NCBI GenBank assembly: GCA_040506705.1
Contig: JBEVWG010000036.1
Span: forward strand, 1 to 64,000
DNA from: Thiodiazotropha sp040506705
Lineage (GTDB): Bacteria; Pseudomonadota; Gammaproteobacteria; Chromatiales; Chromatiaceae
DNA: 64,000 nucleotides
Reading direction: 5' to 3'
The notes beneath the pieces were generated by a model. That model did no database searches. It was not told the origin of the DNA and saw only the letters and a program-made list of their open reading frames with translations. The position numbers and the translations under genes are program-made. Every line of letters starts with the position of its first letter. The stretch's first letter is position 1. This document shows, in pieces, positions 8,182-17,464 of the stretch.

Positions 8182-10374
8182 TCAGGTGTTGATTTTGACC
8201 ATGGTGCCTTTGATGGTGATGATGCCACCTGCATCAATATGTACTTTGCCTGCGGCTGTTTTAAAGGTCACGTCAGTTCCTGATACCTCGATCTTTCCAC
8301 TCGAATCCATGCTGATGGATGAAGCACCTGTTTTTAATTCGATTTTTGAGGCAGCTTCCAATTTATACTCAGCATTCGTATCGATAGTGTAGTTACCATT
8401 GATCTGGGATTTTTTCTCACCGTCTACCTCCTCTGACAGGTCGCCACCAACACTGTTGCCGCTATCACCGCCTACTATGGACTTCTTATCACCTGCTACG
8501 GTTTCAAGTTTGACGCCACCGACCTCCTCAGCTTTTGCGCCTGCCACGGTCTCATTCATTGCACCACCAACTGAGACCTGATAGAGGCCGCCAATGGTCA
8601 GTTCTTTGGCGGCGCCCACGGTCTCCGAACGGTTGATGCCAACCACTGTGGATTTATTGGAACCGACAGTCTCTTTCTTGTCCACACTAACCACCTGGCT
8701 CATGTTAAGACCGATGGTTTCGTTGTGATTCTTTGCGATAGTGATAGTTTTATCGTTATTAACCTGTTCACTCTTGTCGTGACCGACTGTCAGGGATCGG
8801 TTATAACCAACCCGCTCGCTACGACTGCTTTCTGTTACATTGGTATGGTTCTTTTCTGCGTGTATGTAGAGCTCCTCAGAGCCTTTTTTATCTTCAAAGC
8901 GGATCTCATTGAAGTTATTGCTGTTGCCTCCCTTCGTGCTGCGGCTCTTGATGCCGCTTTGGGTTTTGTTGGCAGGTAACTCATAGGGTGGCATCTGGTC
9001 AGCGTTATAGACCCGGCCAGTGACGATTGGACGGTCGGGATCTCCCTCGAGGAAATCAACGATAACCTCCTGGCCAATACGGGGGATATGCATTGCGCCC
9101 CAGTTTTTGCCGGCCCAGACCTGTGCCACACGAACCCAGCAGGAGCTGTTCTCATCCCTGTTACCATATCGATCCCAGTGAAACTGCAGTTTTACCCGTC
9201 CATATTCATCGGTATCGATCTCTTCACCTGCCTGGCCAACCACAACTGCTGTCTGAGGGCCCTGTACAATAGGTTTTGATGTGATACGTGATGTGCGAAA
9301 GGTCGTCTTAGGATCCATGCAGGTGAATTCACAGGAATAGAGCGGCCCTTGGGCGATCTCTGGTACTGACTCGAAGGCATCGGACTGCAGTGAATAGTAA
9401 GCGCCGGTGACCATATACTCCTTATTCTGATCACCCCGTGGATGTTCTGTCATGGTGAACAGGCCACCGGTGGTTAAGCCCCGAGTATTCGCTTTACCTT
9501 CCAATACCTCATGTTTTGCCTGTAACTCCTCTATCCGATGTTTGGCATAGCGTTCGCCCTCTGAAGATGCTACATATTCCCCTGGATAGTCGAAGACCTC
9601 ATAGTCAGAGTAAGGGTGCCCTCTTGGTATCAACGCATTCGATGAGACGTCTGACTTAGGTTTCTTGAAATCGTAGTCGGTATGGGCAAAGTTTCCGGGA
9701 CGTATGGATCGGCGAAATGTCCAGCTGTGGATATAATCCTGCCAGCGGCTTGCTCCAGTTTCTGTGGGGGGAACATAGGGTATTTCAGCATAGGCTTCCA
9801 GAGTGTTATGAGAGGCATAATCATCACATAAGACAAGTATGTGCTTGCCTGCGGTATGCTTAAAGAAGTAGTAGATACCCTCCTGCTCCATTAGCCTGCT
9901 AACAAAATTAAAGTCAGTTTCCCTGTATTGTACGCAGTATTCCCACTCTCTATAGCTTCCACTCAGGCGCTCTTCAAAATCGCCGAATCCATTGTCACTA
10001 AATACATCTTTAATGATGTCAGGTACTTTCTTGTTCTGAAATATACGACAATCTGAGGTCTGGGTCATAAGCCAGAACCAGGGGCGAAGCGTAACCCGGT
10101 AGTGGGCAAAGAAGGCGAGGTGTCCCACTTGAGAGAAATCACTTACATAACCATCAAAATAACGTTTAGTGGTGTCCACCATATCCATTTCGACCGTCAT
10201 TTTTTTGCCTAGCAGGTCATAGTGAGAAATAGCCTCGTTGTCACTTAGCAGGTCAATTGTGAATTCAAATAAACGGCCCAGCTCTTCGCTGCCCTCCATA
10301 CTCAAAATGAGGAGTTCATCAGGACCTAGTGGGGTTTTGATTTTTAGTTGTCTATTGCTTTGCGTGAATGACAT
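8182..10374 (-). CDS. vgrG: Type VI secretion spike protein VgrG (TssI)
   Basis: A 730-residue VgrG. The N-terminal gp27-like region (about 1-370) contains QYRETDFNFVSRLMEQEGIYYFF. An OB-fold gp5-like region follows with DTDEYGRVKLQFHWDR, SSCWVRVAQ and WAGKNWGA, then PRIGQEVIVDFLEGDPDRPI, all family hallmarks. From about 490 on, degenerate repeats such as ETVGSNKSTVVGINRSETVG form the needle beta-helix, ending in a conserved IKTG/IDAGG block. No extra C-terminal effector domain is fused. It forms the trimeric tip with the PAAR protein encoded 78 nt downstream. An AAGGA ribosome site precedes the ATG. No sheath, membrane-complex or ATPase gene of the system lies in the window. Confidence 0.95.
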   Translation of the reverse strand: MSFTQSNRQLKIKTPLGPDELLILSMEGSEELGRLFEFTIDLLSDNEAISHYDLLGKKMTVEMDMVDTTKRYFDGYVSDFSQVGHLAFFAHYRVTLRPWFWLMTQTSDCRIFQNKKVPDIIKDVFSDNGFGDFEERLSGSYREWEYCVQYRETDFNFVSRLMEQEGIYYFFKHTAGKHILVLCDDYASHNTLEAYAEIPYVPPTETGASRWQDYIHSWTFRRSIRPGNFAHTDYDFKKPKSDVSSNALIPRGHPYSDYEVFDYPGEYVASSEGERYAKHRIEELQAKHEVLEGKANTRGLTTGGLFTMTEHPRGDQNKEYMVTGAYYSLQSDAFESVPEIAQGPLYSCEFTCMDPKTTFRTSRITSKPIVQGPQTAVVVGQAGEEIDTDEYGRVKLQFHWDRYGNRDENSSCWVRVAQVWAGKNWGAMHIPRIGQEVIVDFLEGDPDRPIVTGRVYNADQMPPYELPANKTQSGIKSRSTKGGNSNNFNEIRFEDKKGSEELYIHAEKNHTNVTESSRSERVGYNRSLTVGHDKSEQVNNDKTITIAKNHNETIGLNMSQVVSVDKKETVGSNKSTVVGINRSETVGAAKELTIGGLYQVSVGGAMNETVAGAKAEEVGGVKLETVAGDKKSIVGGDSGNSVGGDLSEEVDGEKKSQINGNYTIDTNAEYKLEAASKIELKTGASSISMDSSGKIEVSGTDVTFKTAAGKVHIDAGGIITIKGTMVKINT

Positions 10375-10869
10375 CCCAGGTTCCTTTTTGATGAAATTAT
10401 TATATTTGCCGTCTTTTCACTATTTGAGATTTTCTTGATTAAACAGCGTGGTGTATATCGTATATGTAGCAGAATAACGTCGCTATATGTAGTTCTGTAG
10501 GTACTTTTGCACAATCCTTGTGTGCTGATTTCACCCAAAACTCGATTTTTGGGCATTTCTGAACAAGGCAGTGGTAGACATCTTGCTGTCAAATAGAGCC
10601 ATCTGAGTGATGTTTTTCCGATTGTCAGGAGGCTGTTTCATGTGCTTTTCATTCCCTCCTCCTCTGCTCTATACTGCTTTTTATGTCCCAGACCACAAAC
10701 GACAGGCGAAATCTTGTATGACTGCATCCAGAGAGTGTGCTATCCAGCTAAAAAGCCATCAAGAAGAATAGATAGAGGATAGTAGCGATTGATATGCTGG
10801 CAGCATTACTAGCCAAGCTGATTTGATGAGGACTATATTTTATATAAGAGAGCGCTGCTGTCTCATTAA

Positions 10870-11030
10870 CTTTCAACCTTCTCAGAACAACTCTGAAAGC
10901 CCCTCTCCCTTTACGGGAGAGGGGTTGGGGAGAGGGTGTACGCGAAGCGTTTCATCTGGTTGAAAGATAAAACCGCATTGATCGTTCATATTTATCTTGC
11001 TGATTGTTGGGAGAAGTAGGGTGTTCATTC
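10870..11030. repeat. Dispersed 160 bp repeat, copy 1
   Basis: The reverse complement matches 42860-43019 with few changes along its whole length, including ACAACTCTGAAAGCCCCTCT, the hairpin CCCTCTCCC...GGGAGAGGG, GTACGCGAAGCGTTTCAT and ATATTTATCTTGCTGATTG. The CCCTCTCC/GGAGAGGG hairpin resembles a common intergenic hairpin type. A further GGGAGAGGGG-type hairpin follows at about 11033-11058. The rest of the 10375-11090 gap shows nothing coding. Confidence 0.9.
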
Positions 11031-11090
11031 TCCCCCTCTCCCGCGTGGGGAGAGGGGAGTTTCTCTCCGCATAAAGTCTTTGGAAGATCT

Positions 11091-11339
11091 TTATTTTTTA
11101 ATGAGTCCCACAACAAACAGTAAGATTGCTGCACCTGCAACAGCAGTAATCAACGATCCGATTAATCCGTTGATAGAGAGTCCAAGGAGACCAAACACCC
11201 AGCCGCCAATAAATGCGCCAATAACACCAACTACAATATTGCCCAGCAGGCCGAAACCACCACCCTTCATCAGAGTGCCAGCCAACCAACCAGCTACAGC
11301 CCCGATTGCTATAAAAATTAGTAATGAAGTTAAATCCAT
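11091..11339 (-). CDS. GlsB/YeaQ/YmgE family membrane protein
   Basis: An 82-residue, very hydrophobic, glycine-rich protein with three predicted membrane segments. The pattern GAVAGWLAGTLMKGGGFGLL, then NIVVGVIGAFIGGW and a third hairpin, is that of the transglycosylase-associated/GlsB-YeaQ family. Members are inner-membrane proteins induced by stress; the molecular role is unclear. It stands alone between the vgrG island and the lipoprotein gene, with a GGAG-type ribosome site before the ATG. Confidence 0.9.
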   Translation of the reverse strand: MDLTSLLIFIAIGAVAGWLAGTLMKGGGFGLLGNIVVGVIGAFIGGWVFGLLGLSINGLIGSLITAVAGAAILLFVVGLIKK

Positions 11340-11710
11340 GATGGTCTCCTGAATTGAATATTGAGTGTGTGAAAAAACAGTTACTTATGAAATCGATCTG
11401 GCTAGCGTAATGATTTGTCTTACATGAATGTCAATTGCGTAGAGTTTACCAAGCAAACTGAATAACTACAGATGGTAATTGCTAACTATTGTGAATATTT
11501 AATATTTACAGCTTCTGCAATTAATAGAGGTGCCCTTAAATCGACATACGGTGTTATATCTCAGATTAAAGGCAACCTGTGTGAGGGATATGTGAGATAT
11601 CACTGATTACAATATGATTAATAGAAATCGATATAGATTCGGAATGGCTGTGATCTATCCCGTTTAAAAGTGAGGCTGAGATTTCAAACTGTCATAAAGG
11701 ATATTTTACG

Positions 11711-14203
11711 ATGATTAGATTGCTGCACTCTATAACTCTGCTACTGATAATTACACTATTAGTTGCTTGTGGTGGGGGAGAGGGGAGTAGTGATAATAGT
11801 GTGCAATCAGCAAACATTCCGCCGCAAGCTGATGCCGGGGCCGATCAAACAGTAATTGCTTTGCAGAGTGTAACAATGACGGGCAGTGGTAGTGACAGCG
11901 ATGGTGTCGTTGTCGGCTATCAATGGACCCAGCTCTCTGGGAGTAGTGTCGATCTCAGTGGTGCCGAGACAGAGGTTGCCATTTTCAATGCACCTTCTGT
12001 TGCAGAATCAGTAGTCTTTGAGTTTACGCTAACTATTACAGATGATGATGGTGCAGTTAACAGTGATTGGGTTAGCATTACCGTCAATCCTGATGATATC
12101 GATGCCTCTCCAAATATTCCTCCACAGGCTGATGCTGGGGCGGATCAAACTGTAAACGCTCTTCAGAGCGTAACGCTGATGGGTAACGGGATTGATAGTG
12201 ACGGTACAATAGTGAGCTATCAGTGGACGCAATTTTCTGGAACTCCTATTGCTCTGAGTGGTGCTGATACAGCAATAGCCACCTTTAATGTACCCTCTTT
12301 GATTACTTCTGAAATTCTTGTGTTCATACTTAGTGTTACAGATGATGAGGGTGCAACGACCAGTGACAGGGTTAGCATTTCAATCAATCCGAATGATACT
12401 GAACCACCCACCAACATTCTGCCCGAAGCCAATGCCGGTATTGATCAAACAGTAGTTTCTCTACAAGACGTAACACTGACGGGTAGTGGTAGTGACAGCG
12501 ATGGCAGTGTTGATCGCTATCAATGGACGCAGCTTTCCGGAAGCGCTGTCAATCTGAGTGGAGGCGACACGGCGATTGCAACCTTCAATGCACCCGCTGT
12601 GGTTGCTACTGAGATTCTAGAGTTCATGCTCACTGTTACTGATGACGATGGAGAAACCAGTAGTGACAGCATTAACGTAACAATCAATCCAATAGTATCT
12701 GCTCTGTTGCCCACCTTTGGTCCAGATCTCAACCAATGTCCTGCGACGCTGGTGGATCATGGGGTAGCAGTGGTTCATATCTGTGATTGCCAAGCTGGCG
12801 CCGATTCAGGCTGTGAAAGTGGTGATGATGCCAATTCAGGCAGTGCTAGTAATCCAATACGTTCAATAACTGCGGCAGTAGCTTCATTCAATAGTGGTAG
12901 TGGTCTGGCTTTCTGTCGAGGTGGTGTATGGCATACTGATTCAGCTTTGGCACTTGATGCCAGCAGCTGTGACACCAGTTCTCCCTGTAGCATACAAGAT
13001 TATGGCGATGCCACTCAGGCCAGGCCTACAATCAAGATCACTCAATCGGGTCACGTCAATGGGCTCTCATTCGATACCCATTCAGATCTGGAACGTTGGG
13101 AGGGGGTGCGTATCCATAATCTCCACATATCAAAACAGAACCAGGATGGTGAAGGGTTTGGTCTGTTTCTGTTTCGCAACCTAAACGATGTGGCCATGCA
13201 CTGCATTGAGGTGGATGGATTCGGGATTGGTGTCCATCTCAACAGCAATGGATTAGAGAGCGGAGACGTCACCCTCAGTGACTCTTATATGCATGATAAT
13301 GGGGGTATGGGTTGGCTGGGGGGTACCAATCGTACCTTACTCGAGCGCAACCGCTTTCATAATAATGGCTGGCTCAATGCCAGTATGTTTCTGCATAATG
13401 TCTATCTTAGTCAAATGAGGCGCGACAGCATTGTTCGCGGCAACTGGCTCAGTGATTCTGCTGTGGATGCCAATGGGCACTGTGTTGGTGCCGGACTGGT
13501 CGCCCATAATGACAATAGCACCAACCTGCTGATCGAAAACAACCTGATCGAAGAGAGCAACCCGTCTGCAGGTTGCTGGGGGCTGACTGTAGATGCGGCC
13601 GGTTCGACCACAGAGAGTCACTACAACGCGATAATCCGGGGTAATGTTATCCGCAATGTAGGTAACCTTTCGATTGGTATCTCAAGCTGCGTCGACTGTA
13701 TTATCGAAAACAATATTGTGGTGCAGACTATTTTTGGCGGTGCTATTGGCATTGCATCACCAAACCGACTTACCGCTGCTCCGGATGTGGATGTGAGCGG
13801 CACTGTAGTGCGCAACAATAGTGTCTACTTCGGTGGCTCTGCCAGCGGTCGTGCCTACTATGTGGGTGAGCGTGGCAGTAACTATGTGGTCACCAATAAT
13901 ATCGGTTATTTTGCCAACACTCAGGCGGGGGATAGTTGCTACGATTTTGATCTCTCTGCCAGTGCCTATAACATGGTCAACAGTAACCTCTGCTATGGCG
14001 CCAGTTTCGATAGTGGCACCACTGGTCTTGATGGCATGGCATCAACCGGCAATCCCCTGTTTATTAATGCCCCGGACGACCTGCGCTTGAATTCGGTTTC
14101 GCCAGCTCGGGATGCAGGAAGCAGTATCTCATACCCTGCGATCGATATCCTGGGGAATGCCCGGGATGGAACGCCGGATCTGGGGGCTTACGAAACACCT
14201 TGA
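11711..14203 (+). CDS. Lipoprotein with three PKD/REJ-like repeats and a beta-helix domain
   Basis: An 830-residue secreted protein. A signal peptide ends in the lipobox LLVACGGG (lipidated Cys20) with a Gly/Ser linker. Three repeats of about 98 residues follow (roughly 39-130, 137-229, 236-328), each opening with an A(D/N)AG(A/I)DQTV motif, containing GSDSDG and YQWTQLSG, and ending LTVTDDDG; these are PKD-like surface-adhesion modules. Residues about 335-830 form a right-handed parallel beta-helix with many IxxNxI turns, as in pectate-lyase-like carbohydrate proteins. It is likely an outer-membrane or surface polysaccharide-binding or degrading protein; the substrate is unknown. It converges on uvrA with only 14 nt between the stops. 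Confidence 0.85.
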   Translation: MIRLLHSITLLLIITLLVACGGGEGSSDNSVQSANIPPQADAGADQTVIALQSVTMTGSGSDSDGVVVGYQWTQLSGSSVDLSGAETEVAIFNAPSVAESVVFEFTLTITDDDGAVNSDWVSITVNPDDIDASPNIPPQADAGADQTVNALQSVTLMGNGIDSDGTIVSYQWTQFSGTPIALSGADTAIATFNVPSLITSEILVFILSVTDDEGATTSDRVSISINPNDTEPPTNILPEANAGIDQTVVSLQDVTLTGSGSDSDGSVDRYQWTQLSGSAVNLSGGDTAIATFNAPAVVATEILEFMLTVTDDDGETSSDSINVTINPIVSALLPTFGPDLNQCPATLVDHGVAVVHICDCQAGADSGCESGDDANSGSASNPIRSITAAVASFNSGSGLAFCRGGVWHTDSALALDASSCDTSSPCSIQDYGDATQARPTIKITQSGHVNGLSFDTHSDLERWEGVRIHNLHISKQNQDGEGFGLFLFRNLNDVAMHCIEVDGFGIGVHLNSNGLESGDVTLSDSYMHDNGGMGWLGGTNRTLLERNRFHNNGWLNASMFLHNVYLSQMRRDSIVRGNWLSDSAVDANGHCVGAGLVAHNDNSTNLLIENNLIEESNPSAGCWGLTVDAAGSTTESHYNAIIRGNVIRNVGNLSIGISSCVDCIIENNIVVQTIFGGAIGIASPNRLTAAPDVDVSGTVVRNNSVYFGGSASGRAYYVGERGSNYVVTNNIGYFANTQAGDSCYDFDLSASAYNMVNSNLCYGASFDSGTTGLDGMASTGNPLFINAPDDLRLNSVSPARDAGSSISYPAIDILGNARDGTPDLGAYETP

Positions 14204-14217
14204 GTTGCTTCCGTTGC

Positions 14218-17037
14218 TCAACTGCTGAGTAACTTTTTGAGAAATTTCCCGGTGTAGGATTTGCGCACTTTGGAGAGTTGTTCTGGCGTGCCTTGTGCAA
14301 TAATTTCTCCGCCCTTATCACCCCCTTCAGGTCCAAGATCGATAACCCAGTCGGCAGTTTTGATTACATCCAGATTATGTTCGATGACTACCACAGTGTT
14401 GCCATGATTTCGCAGTCTGTGCAGTACCTCCAGCAGATGGTTCACATCATGGAAGTGGAGTCCGGTGGTGGGTTCATCAAGGATATAGAGGGTGTTGCCT
14501 GTGTCCCTCTTGGACAACTCGCGAGAGAGTTTGACCCGTTGTGCTTCGCCCCCTGAAAGGGTAGTGGCATTCTGCCCCAGGGAGATATAGGAGAGGCCGA
14601 CATCCATCAAGGTCTGAAGTTTTCGTTTGATGGCGGGTACCGCATCGAAAAAGGGTAATGCCTCTTCAACGGTCATGCTCAGAACTTCGTCTATGGTTTT
14701 GCCTTTATAGTGAATCTCGAGGGTCTCACGGTTATAGCGTTTACCCTTGCAGACATCGCACTGGACATAGATATCCGGCAGAAAATGCATCTCCACCTTG
14801 ATCACGCCATCGCCACTGCAGGATTCACATCGCCCCCCTTTGACATTGAAGCTGAAACGTCCAGGTGTATAGCCTCTGGAGCGTGCTTCATGAGTGCCGG
14901 AAAAGAGTTCTCTTATCGGGGTAAAGAGGCCAGTGTAGGTCGCTGGGTTGGATCTTGGTGTTCGGCCGATCGGGCTCTGATCGATATCCACGACCTTGTC
15001 ATAATGTTCCAGCCCTGCAACTTCATTGTAGGGGGCAGGGGTGGTGTTGGCTTTATTCAGTGTTGCGGCGCAGATCGGATAGAGGGTGTCGTTGATCAGG
15101 GTCGATTTTCCAGAGCCGGAAACCCCGGTGATACAGCAAAAACTCCCAACCGGGATCACCAGATCCACAGATTTAAGATTGTTGCCAGTAGCGCCTAACA
15201 GTTCAAGTGTGCGTTGGTCGCTCTCAGTGGTTCGTTCAGGGGTCTCTATACAACGTTTGCCACTCAGGTACTCACCAGTAAGTGAACCCTTACTTTTTGA
15301 GATCTGTTCAGCCGTACCCTGGGCGATGATCTTTCCGCCGTGTACCCCTGCTCCTGGGCCAATATCCACCACATGATCGGCACTACGAATGGCCTCTTCG
15401 TCATGTTCCACAACAATCACTGTGTTACCCAGATCCCTAAGGTAGATCAGGGTGTCCAGCAGGCGTTGATTATCCCTTTGGTGCAGACCTATGGAGGGTT
15501 CATCGAGCACATACATGACACCGACCAGCCCTGCACCGATCTGGCTGGCGAGGCGAATCCTCTGGGCTTCACCACCGGAAAGGGTTTCAGCGCTGCGATC
15601 CAGGGTCAGGTAGTCGAGTCCCACATTGACCAGAAAATGGAGTCGTTGGTCGATCTCTTTCAGAATTTTAGCGGCGATCTTGCCACGTTTGCCTTGTAAT
15701 TTAAGGGCCTTAAAGCTCTTCTTTACCTGCCCTATGGGCATCTTCGTGAGTTCCGGCAAAGTATGTGTGTTGATAAATACGTGGCGTGCCGCCTGGTTGA
15801 GCCGGGTGCCCTTACAATCGGGACAGGATTGGCTGGATATGTAGCGTGACAGCTCTTCCCGTACAGCATTGGAATCTGTCTCCCGATAGCGGCGCTGCAT
15901 ATTCGGAATGATGCCTTCGAAAGGATGGCTCTTCTTGACTGAACGGCCCCTTTCGTTGTGGTAGCTGAATTCGATTGATTCACTGCCGCTGCCTTGCAGG
16001 ATGATTTTTTGCACCCGCTTGGTGAGTTTGTTCCAAGGGGTTTCCGGATCGAACTTCAGATGTCGACCCAATGATTTAATCATCTGGAAATAGTAGGCAT
16101 TCCGTCGATCCCAGCTTCTTACCGAGCCTCCCGCCAGAGAGAGTTCAGGGTGAGCAACCACCTTTTCAGGATCAAAGAATTGTTCAATACCCAGGCCATC
16201 GCAGGTTGAGCAGGCGCCGACTGGGTTATTGAAAGAGAATAGCCTCGGCTCCAATTCAGAAAGGCTATAGCCACAGTGTGGGCAGGCGAAACGTGAGGAG
16301 AAGACCAATTCAGATTGACTGCTATCCATCCAGGCTACCCGTACCAGTCCATCTGCCAGATCGAGGGCAGTCTCAAAGGACTCTGCCAGACGGGTTGATA
16401 GATCCTCACGGATCTTGAAGCGATCCACCACCACTTCAATAGTGTGTTTTTTGTGCAGTTCCAGGGTAGGAGCATCATCGAGCTCATACACTTCGCCATC
16501 GATTCTGGCGCGGATAAATCCCTGAGCATGTAGCTCCTGCAGTAGTTTGTGGTGCTCGCCCTTGCGTTCCTGTATGACCGGGGCCAGCAACATCATCCGC
16601 TCTCCTTCCGGTAGTGCAATTACCTGGTCGACCATCTGGCTGATGCTTTGCGCTTCCAGGGTTGTGTCATGCTCAGGGCAGCGTGGGTTACCAACCCTGG
16701 CGAACAGCAGACGCAGATAGTCGTAAATCTCAGTTATCGTTCCGACTGTGGAGCGGGGGTTGTGAGAAGTGGTCTTCTGTTCGATGGAGATGGCCGGGGA
16801 GAGCCCTTCAATGTGATCTACATCCGGTTTCTCCATCAAAGAGAGAAACTGTCTGGCATAAGCAGAGAGTGATTCAACATAACGTCGTTGACCCTCTGCG
16901 TAGATGGTGTCAAAGGCCAGTGAAGACTTGCCGGAACCGGAAAGACCGGTGAACACAATCAATTTATCACGCGGTAGATCCAGGTCGATATTTTGCAGGT
17001 TGTGGGTGCGAGCACCGCGTATGCTGATGGTGTCCAT
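14218..17037 (-). CDS. uvrA: UvrABC excinuclease subunit A
   Basis: A 939-residue DNA damage sensor of nucleotide excision repair, from the start at 17037 (MDTISIRGARTHNLQNIDLD). An in-frame ATG 53 codons upstream is rejected because the family begins at this motif. Two ABC cassettes are intact: Walker A GLSGSGKSS and GVSGSGKST, and signatures LSGGEAQRIRLASQIG and LSGGEAQRVKL. Zinc modules are at CPHCGYS...CSTCDG and CESCSGDG...CDVCKG. It faces away from yajR and ssb, the usual arrangement in gammaproteobacteria, but a 3 kb block separates them here. Confidence 0.97.
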   Translation of the reverse strand: MDTISIRGARTHNLQNIDLDLPRDKLIVFTGLSGSGKSSLAFDTIYAEGQRRYVESLSAYARQFLSLMEKPDVDHIEGLSPAISIEQKTTSHNPRSTVGTITEIYDYLRLLFARVGNPRCPEHDTTLEAQSISQMVDQVIALPEGERMMLLAPVIQERKGEHHKLLQELHAQGFIRARIDGEVYELDDAPTLELHKKHTIEVVVDRFKIREDLSTRLAESFETALDLADGLVRVAWMDSSQSELVFSSRFACPHCGYSLSELEPRLFSFNNPVGACSTCDGLGIEQFFDPEKVVAHPELSLAGGSVRSWDRRNAYYFQMIKSLGRHLKFDPETPWNKLTKRVQKIILQGSGSESIEFSYHNERGRSVKKSHPFEGIIPNMQRRYRETDSNAVREELSRYISSQSCPDCKGTRLNQAARHVFINTHTLPELTKMPIGQVKKSFKALKLQGKRGKIAAKILKEIDQRLHFLVNVGLDYLTLDRSAETLSGGEAQRIRLASQIGAGLVGVMYVLDEPSIGLHQRDNQRLLDTLIYLRDLGNTVIVVEHDEEAIRSADHVVDIGPGAGVHGGKIIAQGTAEQISKSKGSLTGEYLSGKRCIETPERTTESDQRTLELLGATGNNLKSVDLVIPVGSFCCITGVSGSGKSTLINDTLYPICAATLNKANTTPAPYNEVAGLEHYDKVVDIDQSPIGRTPRSNPATYTGLFTPIRELFSGTHEARSRGYTPGRFSFNVKGGRCESCSGDGVIKVEMHFLPDIYVQCDVCKGKRYNRETLEIHYKGKTIDEVLSMTVEEALPFFDAVPAIKRKLQTLMDVGLSYISLGQNATTLSGGEAQRVKLSRELSKRDTGNTLYILDEPTTGLHFHDVNHLLEVLHRLRNHGNTVVVIEHNLDVIKTADWVIDLGPEGGDKGGEIIAQGTPEQLSKVRKSYTGKFLKKLLSS

Positions 17038-17166
17038 AATCTTATTGTGGTTGAACTGCTTTGAGATGAGCCAACCCAATACTATACGCGATCTTTCGAA
17101 TAACTGATAAAACGCCTGAGAGATTGGAAAGACCACCAAGATGGAGGCTGGCTTTACGTGTGAAAT

Positions 17167-17323
17167 GTAGGGTGCTATCTGCCGCACACTGCCCAACTGA
17201 GACGAAAACCACCTGATGAGCAGATTAACAGCCAGCTTACATCAACTTACACTGGTGATTACGAGAAGAACAACCGGGATTTCTTAGGAATTCACGCCCT
17301 TGTGGTGCGGCAGGACCGTACCC
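17167..17323. repeat. MITE-like element, 157 bp
   Basis: A diverged copy of the element at 1419-1579, with inverted GC-rich ends (left GTAGGGTGCTATCTGCCGC, right TGGTGCGGCAGGACCGTACC) and the shared interior start CCCAACTGAGACGAAAACC. It lies upstream of uvrA, at the edge of the inserted block between uvrA and yajR. Confidence 0.8.
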
Positions 17324-17337
17324 TTTGGCTCTACTGG

Positions 17338-17371
17338 CCCCGTCATTCCCGAGGGTACCGGAATAACGGGG
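17338..17371. repeat. Intergenic hairpin CCCCGTCATTCC...GGAATAACGGGG
   Basis: A 12-nt inverted repeat with one mismatch around a 10-nt loop, next to the MITE-like element. It resembles short dispersed bacterial palindromes. No T tract follows, so it is not called a terminator. Confidence 0.65.
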
Positions 17372-17464
17372 GCTGGTTAAATGCCTCACACTCAAACATA
17401 GAACATGTGGATGAGGGAAATTTGAATGCCACGACTTGAGGTGTTAACCGGCCATCATGTGGTA

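Noticed and set aside
17038..17196. Longer uvrA start giving 53 extra residues
   Set aside because: UvrA proteins start at the MDTISIRGARTHNL motif; the extension has no family resemblance.
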